A stretch of DNA of 24,902 nt from a virus. The notes beneath the pieces are model-generated. The model was not told where the DNA came from. It worked only from the letters and a program-made list of their open reading frames with translations, and made no database searches. Both the position numbers and the translations under genes were made by a program. Of this stretch, positions 8,520-17,166 are shown piece after piece (the stretch's first letter is position 1; the number at the start of each line of letters is the position of its first letter). Location: positions 1-24,902 of IMG/VR virus record IMGVR_UViG_3300031539_003894; one strand, written 5' to 3'.

Positions 8520-9228
8520 TCAAATGCTCCTTTAAAAAGTGATAATTTTTAATTTTCTTGTCCGTGTATTCAGGCATATATTCAAGGACAAGATCACCAT
8601 TCCATTTAATAAATTTCAAATGGTTGACAAATGCCATTAGATTCAAATCACCCTTCCCTGTATTGAATGGCATATGTTGTTTTCTTTCAGAATAGATTCT
8701 GTTTGATAAATGAATTACTTCGGTGTATGGAAGTAATGTATATAATATTTTGTGATCTAACCAAATCTCTTCCGTGTGTGATGTATCAAGACAAAGTCCA
8801 AAATATTGTGGATACTCAATACAATATTTTAATATTTCAAGAGGCGATCTTAGTTCTTTCTTTTTTCTCCACTGAAAATTCTCAATACATAATTTATATT
8901 TTGGAAGAGTTTGACTTCCAACATGATCATTGATATAATAATGAATAAAACTGGTGATTAATTTATTAGGATGGATTACAAACTTTTCTGTTCCTACTGT
9001 TTCATGTATTTTATTCATTAATTTTATTATTTCATATTGTGGTCTTTTTAGAGTATCTAGGGGAAGGTGAACTACATTTACGTTCACATTGTTTCGTTCT
9101 AAGAAGTTCAAGTTACCTTCTGAGTATCTTTCGTATTTGTATAATGCCCATTGTATATTTTCCGGAATATAATTAAGATTATATCGGTTATCTTCCCCAA
9201 ATCCGTATGAGATTGAAACTCGAATCAT
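8512..9228 (-). CDS. Xylose-isomerase-like TIM barrel protein
   Basis: A 238-residue protein of the sugar phosphate isomerase/epimerase (AP endonuclease family 2) superfamily. Family-like strands with metal-ligand candidates appear in order: VVHLPL, FVIHPN, LCIENF (Glu), FGLCLDTSHT (Asp and His), VIHLSNR (His), a GKGDLNL turn, and GDLVLEYMP (Glu). These are the usual divalent-metal positions at the C-terminal ends of barrel strands. It is slightly shorter than typical members (about 260-290 residues). Its ATG overlaps the folE2 stop (ATGA), so it is co-translated with folE2. The substrate is unknown; both repair endonuclease-like and sugar-phosphate roles are possible. Confidence 0.8.
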   Translation of the reverse strand: MIRVSISYGFGEDNRYNLNYIPENIQWALYKYERYSEGNLNFLERNNVNVNVVHLPLDTLKRPQYEIIKLMNKIHETVGTEKFVIHPNKLITSFIHYYINDHVGSQTLPKYKLCIENFQWRKKKELRSPLEILKYCIEYPQYFGLCLDTSHTEEIWLDHKILYTLLPYTEVIHLSNRIYSERKQHMPFNTGKGDLNLMAFVNHLKFIKWNGDLVLEYMPEYTDKKIKNYHFLKEHLNG

Positions 9229-10115
9229 ATGTACCGCCTTCCATCAAATCCTCCAGCAATACCTTTCCAGTTTACAGCTACAGCTTCCGAAGTATGGATG
9301 GACTCCTCATGAATACATTTCACAATCCAATCCATAATACCGGGTATGCTATCGACGGCACTTGATATAATTCTTATTGCATCTTCAACAAACATCGGAT
9401 TTTCTGCTGCAACTCGAGCTATTTCTTGTTCGTCGATTCTTTTGATAATTGGATAAGGTAATGTTGGTATACTACTTTCAACTGCATCAATTATATCCTC
9501 TAACCAAATGTAATGCTTGTCTGTATCTACCTCGGTTAAAATGTGAGCAAACGATCTCTGATTATGTGGAAATCCAGCTCCATCTAATGCATTACATAAT
9601 TCAGCAGAGCATGGACAATATGATGAGTATTGAACTGTTACTCCTTGAAAGAATCTAAATCTGTCAATTGACGGATGATTTATGTCTCCGCTTTCTTGCA
9701 CATCTTTGATTTTATAAATCTGTCCCTCGAACTTACACTTGTAGTATATTGGAAATGAATTATCTGTTTTAATTGATTTTCGATTAATTGGCATTCTGAA
9801 TTGAAACCTCATAAATGCCGATGACCCTCCAACATTTTTTAACATCATAAAGATGATTTCTTTTATTAATTTGCTTTTTAAAGGTAAGTCTAAATAAGGT
9901 TTTAATGTTAATAATAATCTTGACATTGAGATCCCTTTTGTGCCTTCGTCTAAATCAGTCATCATTGTGACATTTGCAGTCAGCTGATGAAAACCTCCAT
10001 ATTTAGATTCTAACTTAAAAGGTACCTCAACATTTTCCACCCCCACCTGTTTAATAGGAATTGTTATGTCGGGTAAATCGCATTGAATGTCGGGTAAGCA
10101 TTCTTTATCTGTCAT
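9225..10115 (-). CDS. folE2: GTP cyclohydrolase IB (FolE2)
   Basis: A 296-residue FolE2-type GTP cyclohydrolase, which converts GTP to 7,8-dihydroneopterin triphosphate, the entry step to folate and to 7-deazaguanine (preQ0) compounds. Visible family motifs are KQVGVENVEVPF near the start (form 'kvGv.nl.yPi'), DEGTKGISMSRL (about residues 55-66), QYSSYCPCSAEL (about 162-173, with metal or active-site Cys) and PHNQRS (about 183-188). The ATG at 10115 was chosen because AAGGAG lies 6 nt upstream and family homology begins there; a longer frame reaches 10250 but would overlap the preceding gene by far more. It is coupled to the TIM-barrel gene. No QueC, QueD or QueE was recognised in this window, so the end product is open. 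Confidence 0.9.
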   Translation of the reverse strand: MTDKECLPDIQCDLPDITIPIKQVGVENVEVPFKLESKYGGFHQLTANVTMMTDLDEGTKGISMSRLLLTLKPYLDLPLKSKLIKEIIFMMLKNVGGSSAFMRFQFRMPINRKSIKTDNSFPIYYKCKFEGQIYKIKDVQESGDINHPSIDRFRFFQGVTVQYSSYCPCSAELCNALDGAGFPHNQRSFAHILTEVDTDKHYIWLEDIIDAVESSIPTLPYPIIKRIDEQEIARVAAENPMFVEDAIRIISSAVDSIPGIMDWIVKCIHEESIHTSEAVAVNWKGIAGGFDGRRYI

Positions 10116-10353
10116 AATATGCTCCTTTATAAAATCCTTCTCTAACAGGATCTTCCCATTTGGGATAGTTTGGTATTTCGTGTTCTCTATCATTTGAACA
10201 CTCAAATAATAATTCGGGGGTATCCCAAAAACCCCTTTGGTGGGCATCATCCCTGACTATCTTTCCTTTTTCAAGACGGAAATATTTGTCTTCGACGTGA
10301 TACCTGAGTGTGACTTCTGCTTTGCAGATTGGACAATATCTGTTTTCAAACAT
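10105..10353 (-). CDS. Small putative zinc-binding protein
   Basis: An 82-residue protein, ATG start. It begins MFENRYCPICKAEV, with Cys7 and Cys10 as a CxxC knuckle; Cys52 and His58 could complete a metal site. The end is aromatic and charged (YPKWEDPVREGFYKGAYYDR). The start lies 97 nt inside the preceding gene in another frame, a long overlap; the stop overlaps the folE2 start by 11 nt. An in-frame TGA sits 6 nt before the ATG. The CPIC motif supports this frame as the real one here. Function unknown. Confidence 0.65.
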   Translation of the reverse strand: MFENRYCPICKAEVTLRYHVEDKYFRLEKGKIVRDDAHQRGFWDTPELLFECSNDREHEIPNYPKWEDPVREGFYKGAYYDR

Positions 10354-10652
10354 TTTGGTTCACTCCATAAATTTTCTGGGTCGAATTTAACAGCTTGAAT
10401 GGGGTCGATTTTTTCTTCTATATTGGTATATTTGATTGGCCGGTTAGCTATTTCCTCTTTAAAGAAATCGTTAATAGGAGGTTTTTTCATTCCGAAATTA
10501 TAACGAAAGTCGGAATAGTATTGTTTATACCAAAGTTCTCTATCTCTACGAAAATAGTCCTCCTCGGTTACAACTTTATAATCGGTTGAGAGGTTGGTAC
10601 AAGATGATGTTGCCTCGTACCAACCCCACCTCTTCTCATTAGGAACTCCCAC
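10257..10652 (-). CDS. Hypothetical protein with an overlapping 3' end
   Basis: About 131 residues when started at the GTG at 10652, which has AGGAG 9 nt upstream; a TTG at 10661 is too close to that SD. The start overlaps the end of the RNA polymerase beta gene by 14 nt. The first about 100 residues look like real protein, rich in aromatic residues (KRWGWYEATSSC, LWYKQYYSDFRYNFG). The last about 33 residues (from EPKCLKTD onward) share DNA with the start of the 82-aa zinc-binding gene and have a Ser/Lys/Thr-rich look typical of shadow translation. A shifted or naturally overlapping end is possible. No family recognised. Confidence 0.5.
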   Translation of the reverse strand: MGVPNEKRWGWYEATSSCTNLSTDYKVVTEEDYFRRDRELWYKQYYSDFRYNFGMKKPPINDFFKEEIANRPIKYTNIEEKIDPIQAVKFDPENLWSEPKCLKTDIVQSAKQKSHSGITSKTNISVLKKER

Positions 10653-13600
10653 GATAATCAACTCCTAAGACTGTAAGATAAGAGTTCAACAGTTTAACAG
10701 ATTCAGGCATTGGGTCTAAATCTTTTGAGTCTTCTATACCAACTCTACCCGGGTCAATGCAGTTTCTGATGTAATCGTTCTTCAAATCTATACAATCTGA
10801 TTTTGTTGTCAGAAATTCAAATAAATTCTTTGGAGCATCATGACCAATAATACATGCTGTTTCCATTTCACCACATCTTTGTCCACCTTTGTTTTTTCGA
10901 CCCCCTAATGGTTGCAAGGTTCTTTTCGCATATGACCCGATTCCCCTTGCTGCTAATTTTTCTTCTGCTATATGAACCATTCTGAAGAAATAAAGATATC
11001 CGGCTGCAATATCATTTAATAGATATTTTCTTGCAATAGGATCATATATTTTATATTTAAAAGTAGATCCTGTATATTGTAATGCTTGAGTCAAATCTTT
11101 TAATTGACAAGATTCAAATGGAGGCTGAATAATCGACAGAGTTTCAATAAATTCTTCATCTATTTTTTTCGGCAGTTGCTCTATGAATTGTTTAATATAC
11201 CATTTATCTTTTGTTTTGTCAATTATATCAATGTATCCTAACAGATATGACTTAAGATCTTCTTGACTTCCTTCTTCTAATATTTTTAGAAGGTTTTGTT
11301 GTAGATCATATAAAGACATTGACAAATGTAACTCAAATAATTGACCGATATTCATACGAGAGATTATACCCAATGGATTGATGCATATATCAAGATGTCT
11401 TCCATCTGGCAGTTGTGGCATTTTATCATGTGGTAATATTCTTGATATAACTCCTTTGTTTCCATGTCTATTGGCAATTTTATCCCCGACCTTGATTGAT
11501 CGAACATGAATGCCATACATTTCAACATAAATACCGTTAACCCTTTCTTTCTTATTTTTATATTTACCTACGAAAGAAAATAATTCTAAGTCTTTCTCTC
11601 TGATGAATTTAACAGCTTGATCTCGGGGTAGTTTCTCTTTAACGATAGATCTCAGAGCTAATTCTTTTTCTTTTTGCTTTTCAATAGTTTTCTCTACCCA
11701 TTCTTTATATTCTGGAATGTCTCCATTCCATTCGTTAGCAAATATTTTTACACCTGAAATGATATAAGATTTTTCTGCTTCCAAAGGTGTTGCTTCTGAA
11801 AAAACTGAATATAAATCATCTGCTGATAGAGTTTTCATAATTGCATACGGATCTCCCTGTGCGACTCTATCAAGAGTACTTGGTAATGGTTTATATTCAT
11901 CGTTTGTTAATGTCAATAAAACCTTATGGGGAGGAATAGTAAATGATAAATCTTTGAAATGGGCTGAAGTGAATGTTTCTTCATTTACTAACCTGTCGGA
12001 TATGATAATTCCATCTTCATAGTTATGACCATAATAAATCATAACTCCTGTTAGAAGATTTCGGCCGAAAGTGATTTCGCCATTCTGAACAAAGTTGCTT
12101 TCAGCTAATATTTCCCCAGCTTTGAATTTGCTACCTACACTGACATAAACTTTCATTAAATCCATATGTTCAACATAAATATTTCTATATGAAACGTCAA
12201 AGATGTCAACCGTTTTATCATCATAAACAACCATTAAATATTTTTCATCAAGGTGAACGACCTCACCATCTTTTTTAGCACACTTGATAAATTGTGTATG
12301 CTTTGTATATAAACCTTCACACCCGGATTTAATCATCGGTTGGTCAAAGTCTTTTAACATGATTGCTTGCCTCATTTGTGATGATGCCATTTGTAATCTT
12401 GTTTGATCATCATGCTCACAGAATGGGGTAAACGACACAGGTATTGAAATGGGTTGTTTCTCGCATATATCGCTTGTAAAACGGAGTTCGTCATCCAACT
12501 TGACATTAGGGATGAGGTTTTGTAGAACACCGCAATTATCGCGGTCTGGGGTGTCTACTGGACAAATACGACCGAACATTGTTGGACATATATCCCTTAA
12601 ATGTTTAGGAATGTTTTCCCTTTTAAATCCACCGGGACCCAAAAGACTTATCCTTGATAATTTGGTTAATTCTTCAATTGGGTTAATTGAAAAATCGAAC
12701 TGAACAATATCTGATACATTACATTCTGTTAATATCATAGATGAATTAATATTGAATTTTGGAGCTTTTGATGTTCTGTTTGAAAAGCACATATCGAAAA
12801 TAATTTTTGAAAGCTTTGCAAATATCATATATTCAAAACATCTAACTCTTTTATTTATAAATAGAGTATCATCTACATCTCCTGTTGCGATTGTATGAAC
12901 CAACTCGTCTAACAATGATCCTGTTTGAAGTAAATTTTTTGTAAATATATCAACTTGCGGAATTAAATCAAGAGCATATACAATATCATGCCCTTTTGAT
13001 TTAGAATTATATCTTGAATACATACGACCTATCTCTAATATAAAATCGTCCTGTGTGTCGGTTTTTAATTCATCGTAAATCATTTTACATTCAGATACTA
13101 ATATATCCATCAACTCGATTTTACCTAAGTCATCTAATTTGACATTTGCTAAATCAAATTTCTTGATCATTTCGTCAACCCCAAAATATGCAAACATCAA
13201 GATAGATAACGGAACCTTTTTTCCCAAAAAACTTACTTTGATAAATGGTTGTTCTCTATCTTTGAAGATCATTAGGGTTGCGACATTGGTTCTTAATTTA
13301 ATATTTTCTCCTCTTGTAACAATGGGGATATCAAATAGTTGAAATAAAGGGATTTTTCTACGCCCGTTTATTACAATATAATTATCGTCAACTAATTTAG
13401 GAAGATGTAAACTCAAATCAATATTTGCTGTTCCCTTTTGCAATTTAATTGCAAGGGTTTGTTTTATCGTCTTTGATAATTCTCCAGACGAAAATCTTGA
13501 TTCCTTTATGTCCAGTTCATTCAACTGGAATCCTAAATCTATTGCAGGTTGGAGTATTTGTCTTGTTACGGGTAAAATCTGTTTGTAGTCATTCACTCGA

Positions 13601-13659
13601 AGTGTGAAGATGTTTTTATCTTCATTTTGAATCTTAAAGATTGGATTAATTATGTTCAA
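10639..13659 (-). CDS. DNA-directed RNA polymerase beta subunit-like protein
   Basis: A 1006-residue single-chain beta homologue, the catalytic partner of beta'. Conserved blocks appear in the usual order: RISLLGPGGFKRE (336-348) with FGRICPVDTPDRDN (362-375), the rifampicin/fork-loop region; GHNYEDGIIISDRLV (544-558); VGDKIANRHGNKGVISRILP (724-743) with two conserved Lys; PDGRHLDICINPLG and SRMNIGQ (751-773); and LQPLGGRKNKGGQRCGEME near 920-940. It lacks much of the bacterial lineage-specific length (about 1200-1350 aa), but the chain is not split, unlike beta in phiKZ-like and AR9-like phages. The start is TTG, with GGAGG 7 nt upstream inside the last codons of the 58-aa gene. It follows the beta' gene, the reverse of bacterial rpoB-rpoC order. 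Confidence 0.97.
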   Translation of the reverse strand: MNIINPIFKIQNEDKNIFTLRVNDYKQILPVTRQILQPAIDLGFQLNELDIKESRFSSGELSKTIKQTLAIKLQKGTANIDLSLHLPKLVDDNYIVINGRRKIPLFQLFDIPIVTRGENIKLRTNVATLMIFKDREQPFIKVSFLGKKVPLSILMFAYFGVDEMIKKFDLANVKLDDLGKIELMDILVSECKMIYDELKTDTQDDFILEIGRMYSRYNSKSKGHDIVYALDLIPQVDIFTKNLLQTGSLLDELVHTIATGDVDDTLFINKRVRCFEYMIFAKLSKIIFDMCFSNRTSKAPKFNINSSMILTECNVSDIVQFDFSINPIEELTKLSRISLLGPGGFKRENIPKHLRDICPTMFGRICPVDTPDRDNCGVLQNLIPNVKLDDELRFTSDICEKQPISIPVSFTPFCEHDDQTRLQMASSQMRQAIMLKDFDQPMIKSGCEGLYTKHTQFIKCAKKDGEVVHLDEKYLMVVYDDKTVDIFDVSYRNIYVEHMDLMKVYVSVGSKFKAGEILAESNFVQNGEITFGRNLLTGVMIYYGHNYEDGIIISDRLVNEETFTSAHFKDLSFTIPPHKVLLTLTNDEYKPLPSTLDRVAQGDPYAIMKTLSADDLYSVFSEATPLEAEKSYIISGVKIFANEWNGDIPEYKEWVEKTIEKQKEKELALRSIVKEKLPRDQAVKFIREKDLELFSFVGKYKNKKERVNGIYVEMYGIHVRSIKVGDKIANRHGNKGVISRILPHDKMPQLPDGRHLDICINPLGIISRMNIGQLFELHLSMSLYDLQQNLLKILEEGSQEDLKSYLLGYIDIIDKTKDKWYIKQFIEQLPKKIDEEFIETLSIIQPPFESCQLKDLTQALQYTGSTFKYKIYDPIARKYLLNDIAAGYLYFFRMVHIAEEKLAARGIGSYAKRTLQPLGGRKNKGGQRCGEMETACIIGHDAPKNLFEFLTTKSDCIDLKNDYIRNCIDPGRVGIEDSKDLDPMPESVKLLNSYLTVLGVDYRGSS

Positions 13660-13661
13660 AT

Positions 13662-13838
13662 TTACTCCTCCTCATACTGTTTTTTAAGACTTTCTAAAAG
13701 TACGTCGTCTTCAATATAATATACTACGCTTTCAGAACAGGCATTTAATATTAACTGACCTAATCGAAGGTCTGGATGTTTATACCAGACCTTCGATACC
13801 ATTCGTAATACTTCATTGATTCTGTTGGGGTCTCTCAT
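13662..13838 (-). CDS. Conserved-looking 58-aa protein between beta' and beta genes
   Basis: The ATG overlaps the TGA of the beta' gene (ATGA) and the TAA lies 2 nt before the beta TTG start, so this small gene bridges the two polymerase subunits. The sequence begins MRDPNRINEVLRMVSKVWYK, continues HPDLRLGQLILNAC and ends with YYIEDDVLLESLKKQYEEE. 'RDP.RI..vL......W...PDLRlgQLI.N' followed by 'YyiEDD.L...L' is a pattern I associate with a small uncharacterised family in bacteria and phages. The terminal Glu codons double as the Shine-Dalgarno of the beta gene. A role with the polymerase is possible by position only. Confidence 0.8.
   Translation of the reverse strand: MRDPNRINEVLRMVSKVWYKHPDLRLGQLILNACSESVVYYIEDDVLLESLKKQYEEE
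13763..13797. repeat. 13-bp perfect inverted repeat with 9-nt loop
   Basis: ATCGAAGGTCTGG (13763-13775) is exactly complementary to CCAGACCTTCGAT (13785-13797). It lies in the 5' half of the 58-aa gene, inside codons for SKVWYKHPDLR, between the beta' and beta genes. There is no adjoining T-run, so it is not an intrinsic terminator. Confidence 0.8.
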
Positions 13839-16519
13839 TCGATATACTCCCCTTTTAAAATTTTATCCATTATACCAGAATATTTTCCTTCGTTAAGAAT
13901 ACCTTGGAGAATACTTCTCTTTGGATTTGAGAATGCCATTGCTAATATCCAACTCTCTTGGTTTGGAACAGATTGAATTGAATAATAATCCGGAGCTATT
14001 AAATGACGATTATTTAATAATCTCCATTTTTGATGATTCTTCCACATTAACTGAGCCACGACACATTCAAAATGGACATGGTAAATATCTTTATCATATA
14101 CTTCAAATAGCTCTGAAACTATATCTGTATATGTTTTATTCTTGAACTTATGCAGGAGCTGAGATACTGATGCAAGATCACCGATAATATCTTTTTGTCT
14201 CATTGACTCTGTTTCGGTGTCCTGTCCTTGTATTACAGCTGAACCTGACGTATGGAATGTCCTGAGAACTAATTGTGTCCCACGCTCACCAAGAGTTTGA
14301 GCAGCTATGATTCCAACGAATCTGCTGTTTAATTTTTTATGTAAATCTCCATAACAAGTCTGACATAATTTGGGTGATTTACATAATATCGGAGTTCGAA
14401 TCCATATAGTTTTTCCGATTATATCTTTGTAATTTTGCTTGGTGATTAACTCAAGAGTTCCTTTATTTGACTGGTATTTGTTGACTAACATTCTAGCTTT
14501 TCTTTCAGTTTTCACATATACTTCCAAACAATCTGTAGTTCCACAATCTTCTAACTCTGTATGAATTTGGAGGTTAGCACAAGTAAAAATTAATTTTCTT
14601 GAAAGATATCCTGATGTTCCTGTATTCAGCGCAATGTCAAGAAGACCTTTTCGGCATCCGTATGTTGAATAAAAGAACTCTTCTTCTGATAATCCTTCGA
14701 CTAAATTATGTTTGATTGGTATTGGCAAAATTTCTCCGTCGAAATTTGATACAAATCCTCGGGTCATGATTATCTGTTTAACCTGGTCCCAACTTCCTCT
14801 AGCACCAGATTCAATCATGTATGCGTATTCAAAGTTTTCTCTTAAAGCTTTTGTAATTCCCTTATTCGATGATGCAACTAATTGTTGTCTGATTGTGTCT
14901 TTCTCATAAATTTTATCCCTTAATAATGTTAAGGAATCCGATTGAAAGTTTTCCAGTGACATAGTGCAACCAAATAAAGTTGCATATGTGAAACCTATTG
15001 CTTTTATATTATCCAAAACTTTAACAATTTCATCAATTGGATATCTATCTTTTATATCATTCAAAATGTCTAATAATTTCTTTTCATTGACAACTTCTTC
15101 AACTCTTGGATAATCATCTGGAAGGGAATTGTTGAAAATATTGATGCCTGTTTGATCGTCCAGTTGACCATCAAAGACACCTGTTGTTAAGAAATAAATT
15201 CCTAAAATAATATCCTGACTTGGAGTTGTTGTTAAAGTTTCATTTGATGGACTGCTTAAATTTTTGATAGCTGCAATTTTTTCTATTATTTCATCTTTTG
15301 CTCCTTCTGTTACAGGAATATAAACTGCCATTTGGTCTCCATCAAAGTCAGCATTGAATGGAGGACACACTAACGGATGAATTTTAATAACTTGATCTGA
15401 TGTAATCAAAATTTTAAATCCCAACATTCCTAATCTATGCAAAGATGGTTGTCTATTCAAGATACACATTTGACCTTCAACAACGTCCTTACATATTTTA
15501 AAAAGATCAGGTTTCTTTAATTCAATACATCTATCAACAAAATCAATAGCTTTATTTAACAACTTATATTTACCTACCTGAATAATTCGTTTTGCAATAG
15601 GAAGTTTGAACATTTCTAATGCCATAAAATATGGTAGTTTACATTCATTCAAAGATAATGAAGGATCTGGAGTTATAACAGCTCTACCCGAAAAGTCAAT
15701 CCTTTTTCCTAAAATGTTTCCACGAATTAACCCTTCCTTCTTTGCCATTTTTTCAAGGATACGATTATATAATTCATTTACATCTTTTTGTAGTTGTTTG
15801 AAATAAGTATAATATAAATTTTTATCTCTTTGAATGTTAAGAATTGTTCCTTGCATTAACTCTTTTTTGGTTAAGATTTGAACATAATACCTGTTAATTT
15901 TATCCATTAAGTGTTTGCCGCCTCCGCCTCTTGATGCAGGTCTCAAGTCTGGAGGAAGAACAATTACTTGATGGATCAGAAGACTATCAATATTAAGTAA
16001 AACATTTTTCCAGTCTTCAATTCCTTCCTCTGCCATTTGTGTAGCAACATCAAAAACTAGTTTATAAACGGCATCGGTCTTCTCATAGATTTGCACTCCA
16101 CGGGGTCTTTGTGTTTCATCGTAATTTACAACATGCTCTGTTCCATCAACATACATAAAACTTTTTTCATTTCGCATCAAATCATCAAGAGCTGATTTAA
16201 AAGTTTTACCTGCAATCTCAACTACGAGATCATAAAATAATGGGTTGACCACTGGAATGGGTAATATAATTTTAGCAAATCGAGTTCGTCTAACATCACT
16301 ATTGACAATATCGACGTGGCATAAATCACATTTGCCTCCAGTTTTTGGATTCGAGGGTCCATAATATGTCCCACATTGGCAAGTGTAATTTTTTACTGGT
16401 CCAAAAATTTGCTCGGAAAATAAACCCTCAGGATGGTATTTCTTTTTTGCTATGAGTTTTAGAGACGTCACTTCGTCTAAATTTTCACAAAAGTTTCTAT
16501 AACTAAGAATTTTTGGCAT
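13835..16519 (-). CDS. DNA-directed RNA polymerase beta' subunit-like protein
   Basis: An 894-residue unsplit beta' homologue carrying the active site. Domains in order (numbered from the ATG at 16519): N-terminal zinc ribbon with Cys47, Cys49, Cys64 and Cys67; RGGGGKHLMDKINRYY and RGNILGKRIDFSGRAVI (zipper/lid/rudder region); NRQPSLHRLG then NADFDGDQMAVY (389-400), the three catalytic Asp of the Mg site; bridge helix and trigger loop region GARGSWDQVKQI with GCRKGLLDIALNTGTSGYLSRKL; a second zinc site using the Cys of CGTTDC and CKSPKLCQTC; and GERGTQLVLRTFHTSG near the C-terminus. It is shorter than bacterial beta' (about 1200-1400 aa). The ATG at 16519 has AGAGGAG 10 nt upstream and directly follows the previous stop; a frame-extended ATG at 16546 lacks a better SD. 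No alpha, omega or sigma was recognised nearby. Confidence 0.97.
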   Translation of the reverse strand: MPKILSYRNFCENLDEVTSLKLIAKKKYHPEGLFSEQIFGPVKNYTCQCGTYYGPSNPKTGGKCDLCHVDIVNSDVRRTRFAKIILPIPVVNPLFYDLVVEIAGKTFKSALDDLMRNEKSFMYVDGTEHVVNYDETQRPRGVQIYEKTDAVYKLVFDVATQMAEEGIEDWKNVLLNIDSLLIHQVIVLPPDLRPASRGGGGKHLMDKINRYYVQILTKKELMQGTILNIQRDKNLYYTYFKQLQKDVNELYNRILEKMAKKEGLIRGNILGKRIDFSGRAVITPDPSLSLNECKLPYFMALEMFKLPIAKRIIQVGKYKLLNKAIDFVDRCIELKKPDLFKICKDVVEGQMCILNRQPSLHRLGMLGFKILITSDQVIKIHPLVCPPFNADFDGDQMAVYIPVTEGAKDEIIEKIAAIKNLSSPSNETLTTTPSQDIILGIYFLTTGVFDGQLDDQTGINIFNNSLPDDYPRVEEVVNEKKLLDILNDIKDRYPIDEIVKVLDNIKAIGFTYATLFGCTMSLENFQSDSLTLLRDKIYEKDTIRQQLVASSNKGITKALRENFEYAYMIESGARGSWDQVKQIIMTRGFVSNFDGEILPIPIKHNLVEGLSEEEFFYSTYGCRKGLLDIALNTGTSGYLSRKLIFTCANLQIHTELEDCGTTDCLEVYVKTERKARMLVNKYQSNKGTLELITKQNYKDIIGKTIWIRTPILCKSPKLCQTCYGDLHKKLNSRFVGIIAAQTLGERGTQLVLRTFHTSGSAVIQGQDTETESMRQKDIIGDLASVSQLLHKFKNKTYTDIVSELFEVYDKDIYHVHFECVVAQLMWKNHQKWRLLNNRHLIAPDYYSIQSVPNQESWILAMAFSNPKRSILQGILNEGKYSGIMDKILKGEYIE

Positions 16520-16520
16520 C

Positions 16521-16736
16521 TCAAGAGATCTCCTCTTTTTCTGCAAGTGATTCTAATAAATATTCTGCCAGAATCGTTAAATGCAGTTTGATTTTTTTGG
16601 CTACTATTTTTTCTAATGAAGGCATCAATACTTCCATTATTTTTTGTGCATCTTCTTCTTTAATAATTGTGTCATGTTTATCCAACTCTTCTTTAATTTT
16701 ATCTTGGATATAATTGTCTAAAGGGTGCTTCTGCAT
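16521..16736 (-). CDS. Small helical protein upstream of the beta' gene
   Basis: A 71-residue protein. The ATG at 16736 has AAGGAG 9 nt upstream, preferred over an in-frame ATG at 16766 that lacks an SD. It overlaps the end of the E2-like gene by 38 nt, and its stop is adjacent to the beta' start. It is predicted fully helical and charged (LDNYIQDKIKEELDKHDTII, EVLMPSLEKIVAKKIKLHL), possibly a coiled coil. It has none of the features of an omega subunit. Unknown function; the position links it to either the conjugation cluster or the polymerase. Confidence 0.65.
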   Translation of the reverse strand: MQKHPLDNYIQDKIKEELDKHDTIIKEEDAQKIMEVLMPSLEKIVAKKIKLHLTILAEYLLESLAEKEEIS

Positions 16737-17166
16737 CGTGTATTTCTCCTTTGTCAAAGTTAACATTTATTTTCATAAAACCATCGACTGGTTTTGTTTC
16801 GTAATCTTTTTGATTAGGTCTAAAGTGAGATTCATCAAAATAATAAACTTCAAGTCTATTAATTAAAACATTTAATAGACAATTTATATCCGTAACTTCC
16901 GCACCATACTCCTCATCTCTTAGACAAAGTTCATCTGTATTCAAATCAGCGTTTGGGTGACTTCCGAAAATTCTAACTTCACTTAGTTTGTTGTTGAATC
17001 TTTTAATAATAAGACCTTCTAAATGTAATTTCTCATGAATTTTTGTTATTGTTTTCGGAACTCCATCATCTATAATAAATTTAGGAATTATTTTTCCAAC
17101 GAAAATATCATAATCAATTGATACATTTTCTTTACTTCCTGGTATATATAAATGCTTATGTTCCAT
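16699..17166 (-). CDS. E2-like ubiquitin-conjugating fold protein
   Basis: A 155-residue protein with the hallmark of the ubiquitin-conjugating E2 fold: IFGSHPNADLNTDELCLRD, with His70-Pro71-Asn72 and the candidate catalytic Cys81. In eukaryotic E2s the form is HPN followed by G.ICL with the Cys 8 residues after Asn; here it is 9. Downstream, INCLLNVLINRLEVYY matches the helix after the active site, and FGSHP is preceded by a strand (LSEVRIF), as in E2s. The length equals a minimal E2 (about 150 aa). The predicted role is to accept the activated ubiquitin-like protein from the E1 as a thioester. The ATG overlaps the TAA of the E1-like gene (TAATG), so the two are translationally coupled. The motif is direct evidence; conjugating activity is inferred. 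Confidence 0.75.
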   Translation of the reverse strand: MEHKHLYIPGSKENVSIDYDIFVGKIIPKFIIDDGVPKTITKIHEKLHLEGLIIKRFNNKLSEVRIFGSHPNADLNTDELCLRDEEYGAEVTDINCLLNVLINRLEVYYFDESHFRPNQKDYETKPVDGFMKINVNFDKGEIHDAEAPFRQLYPR

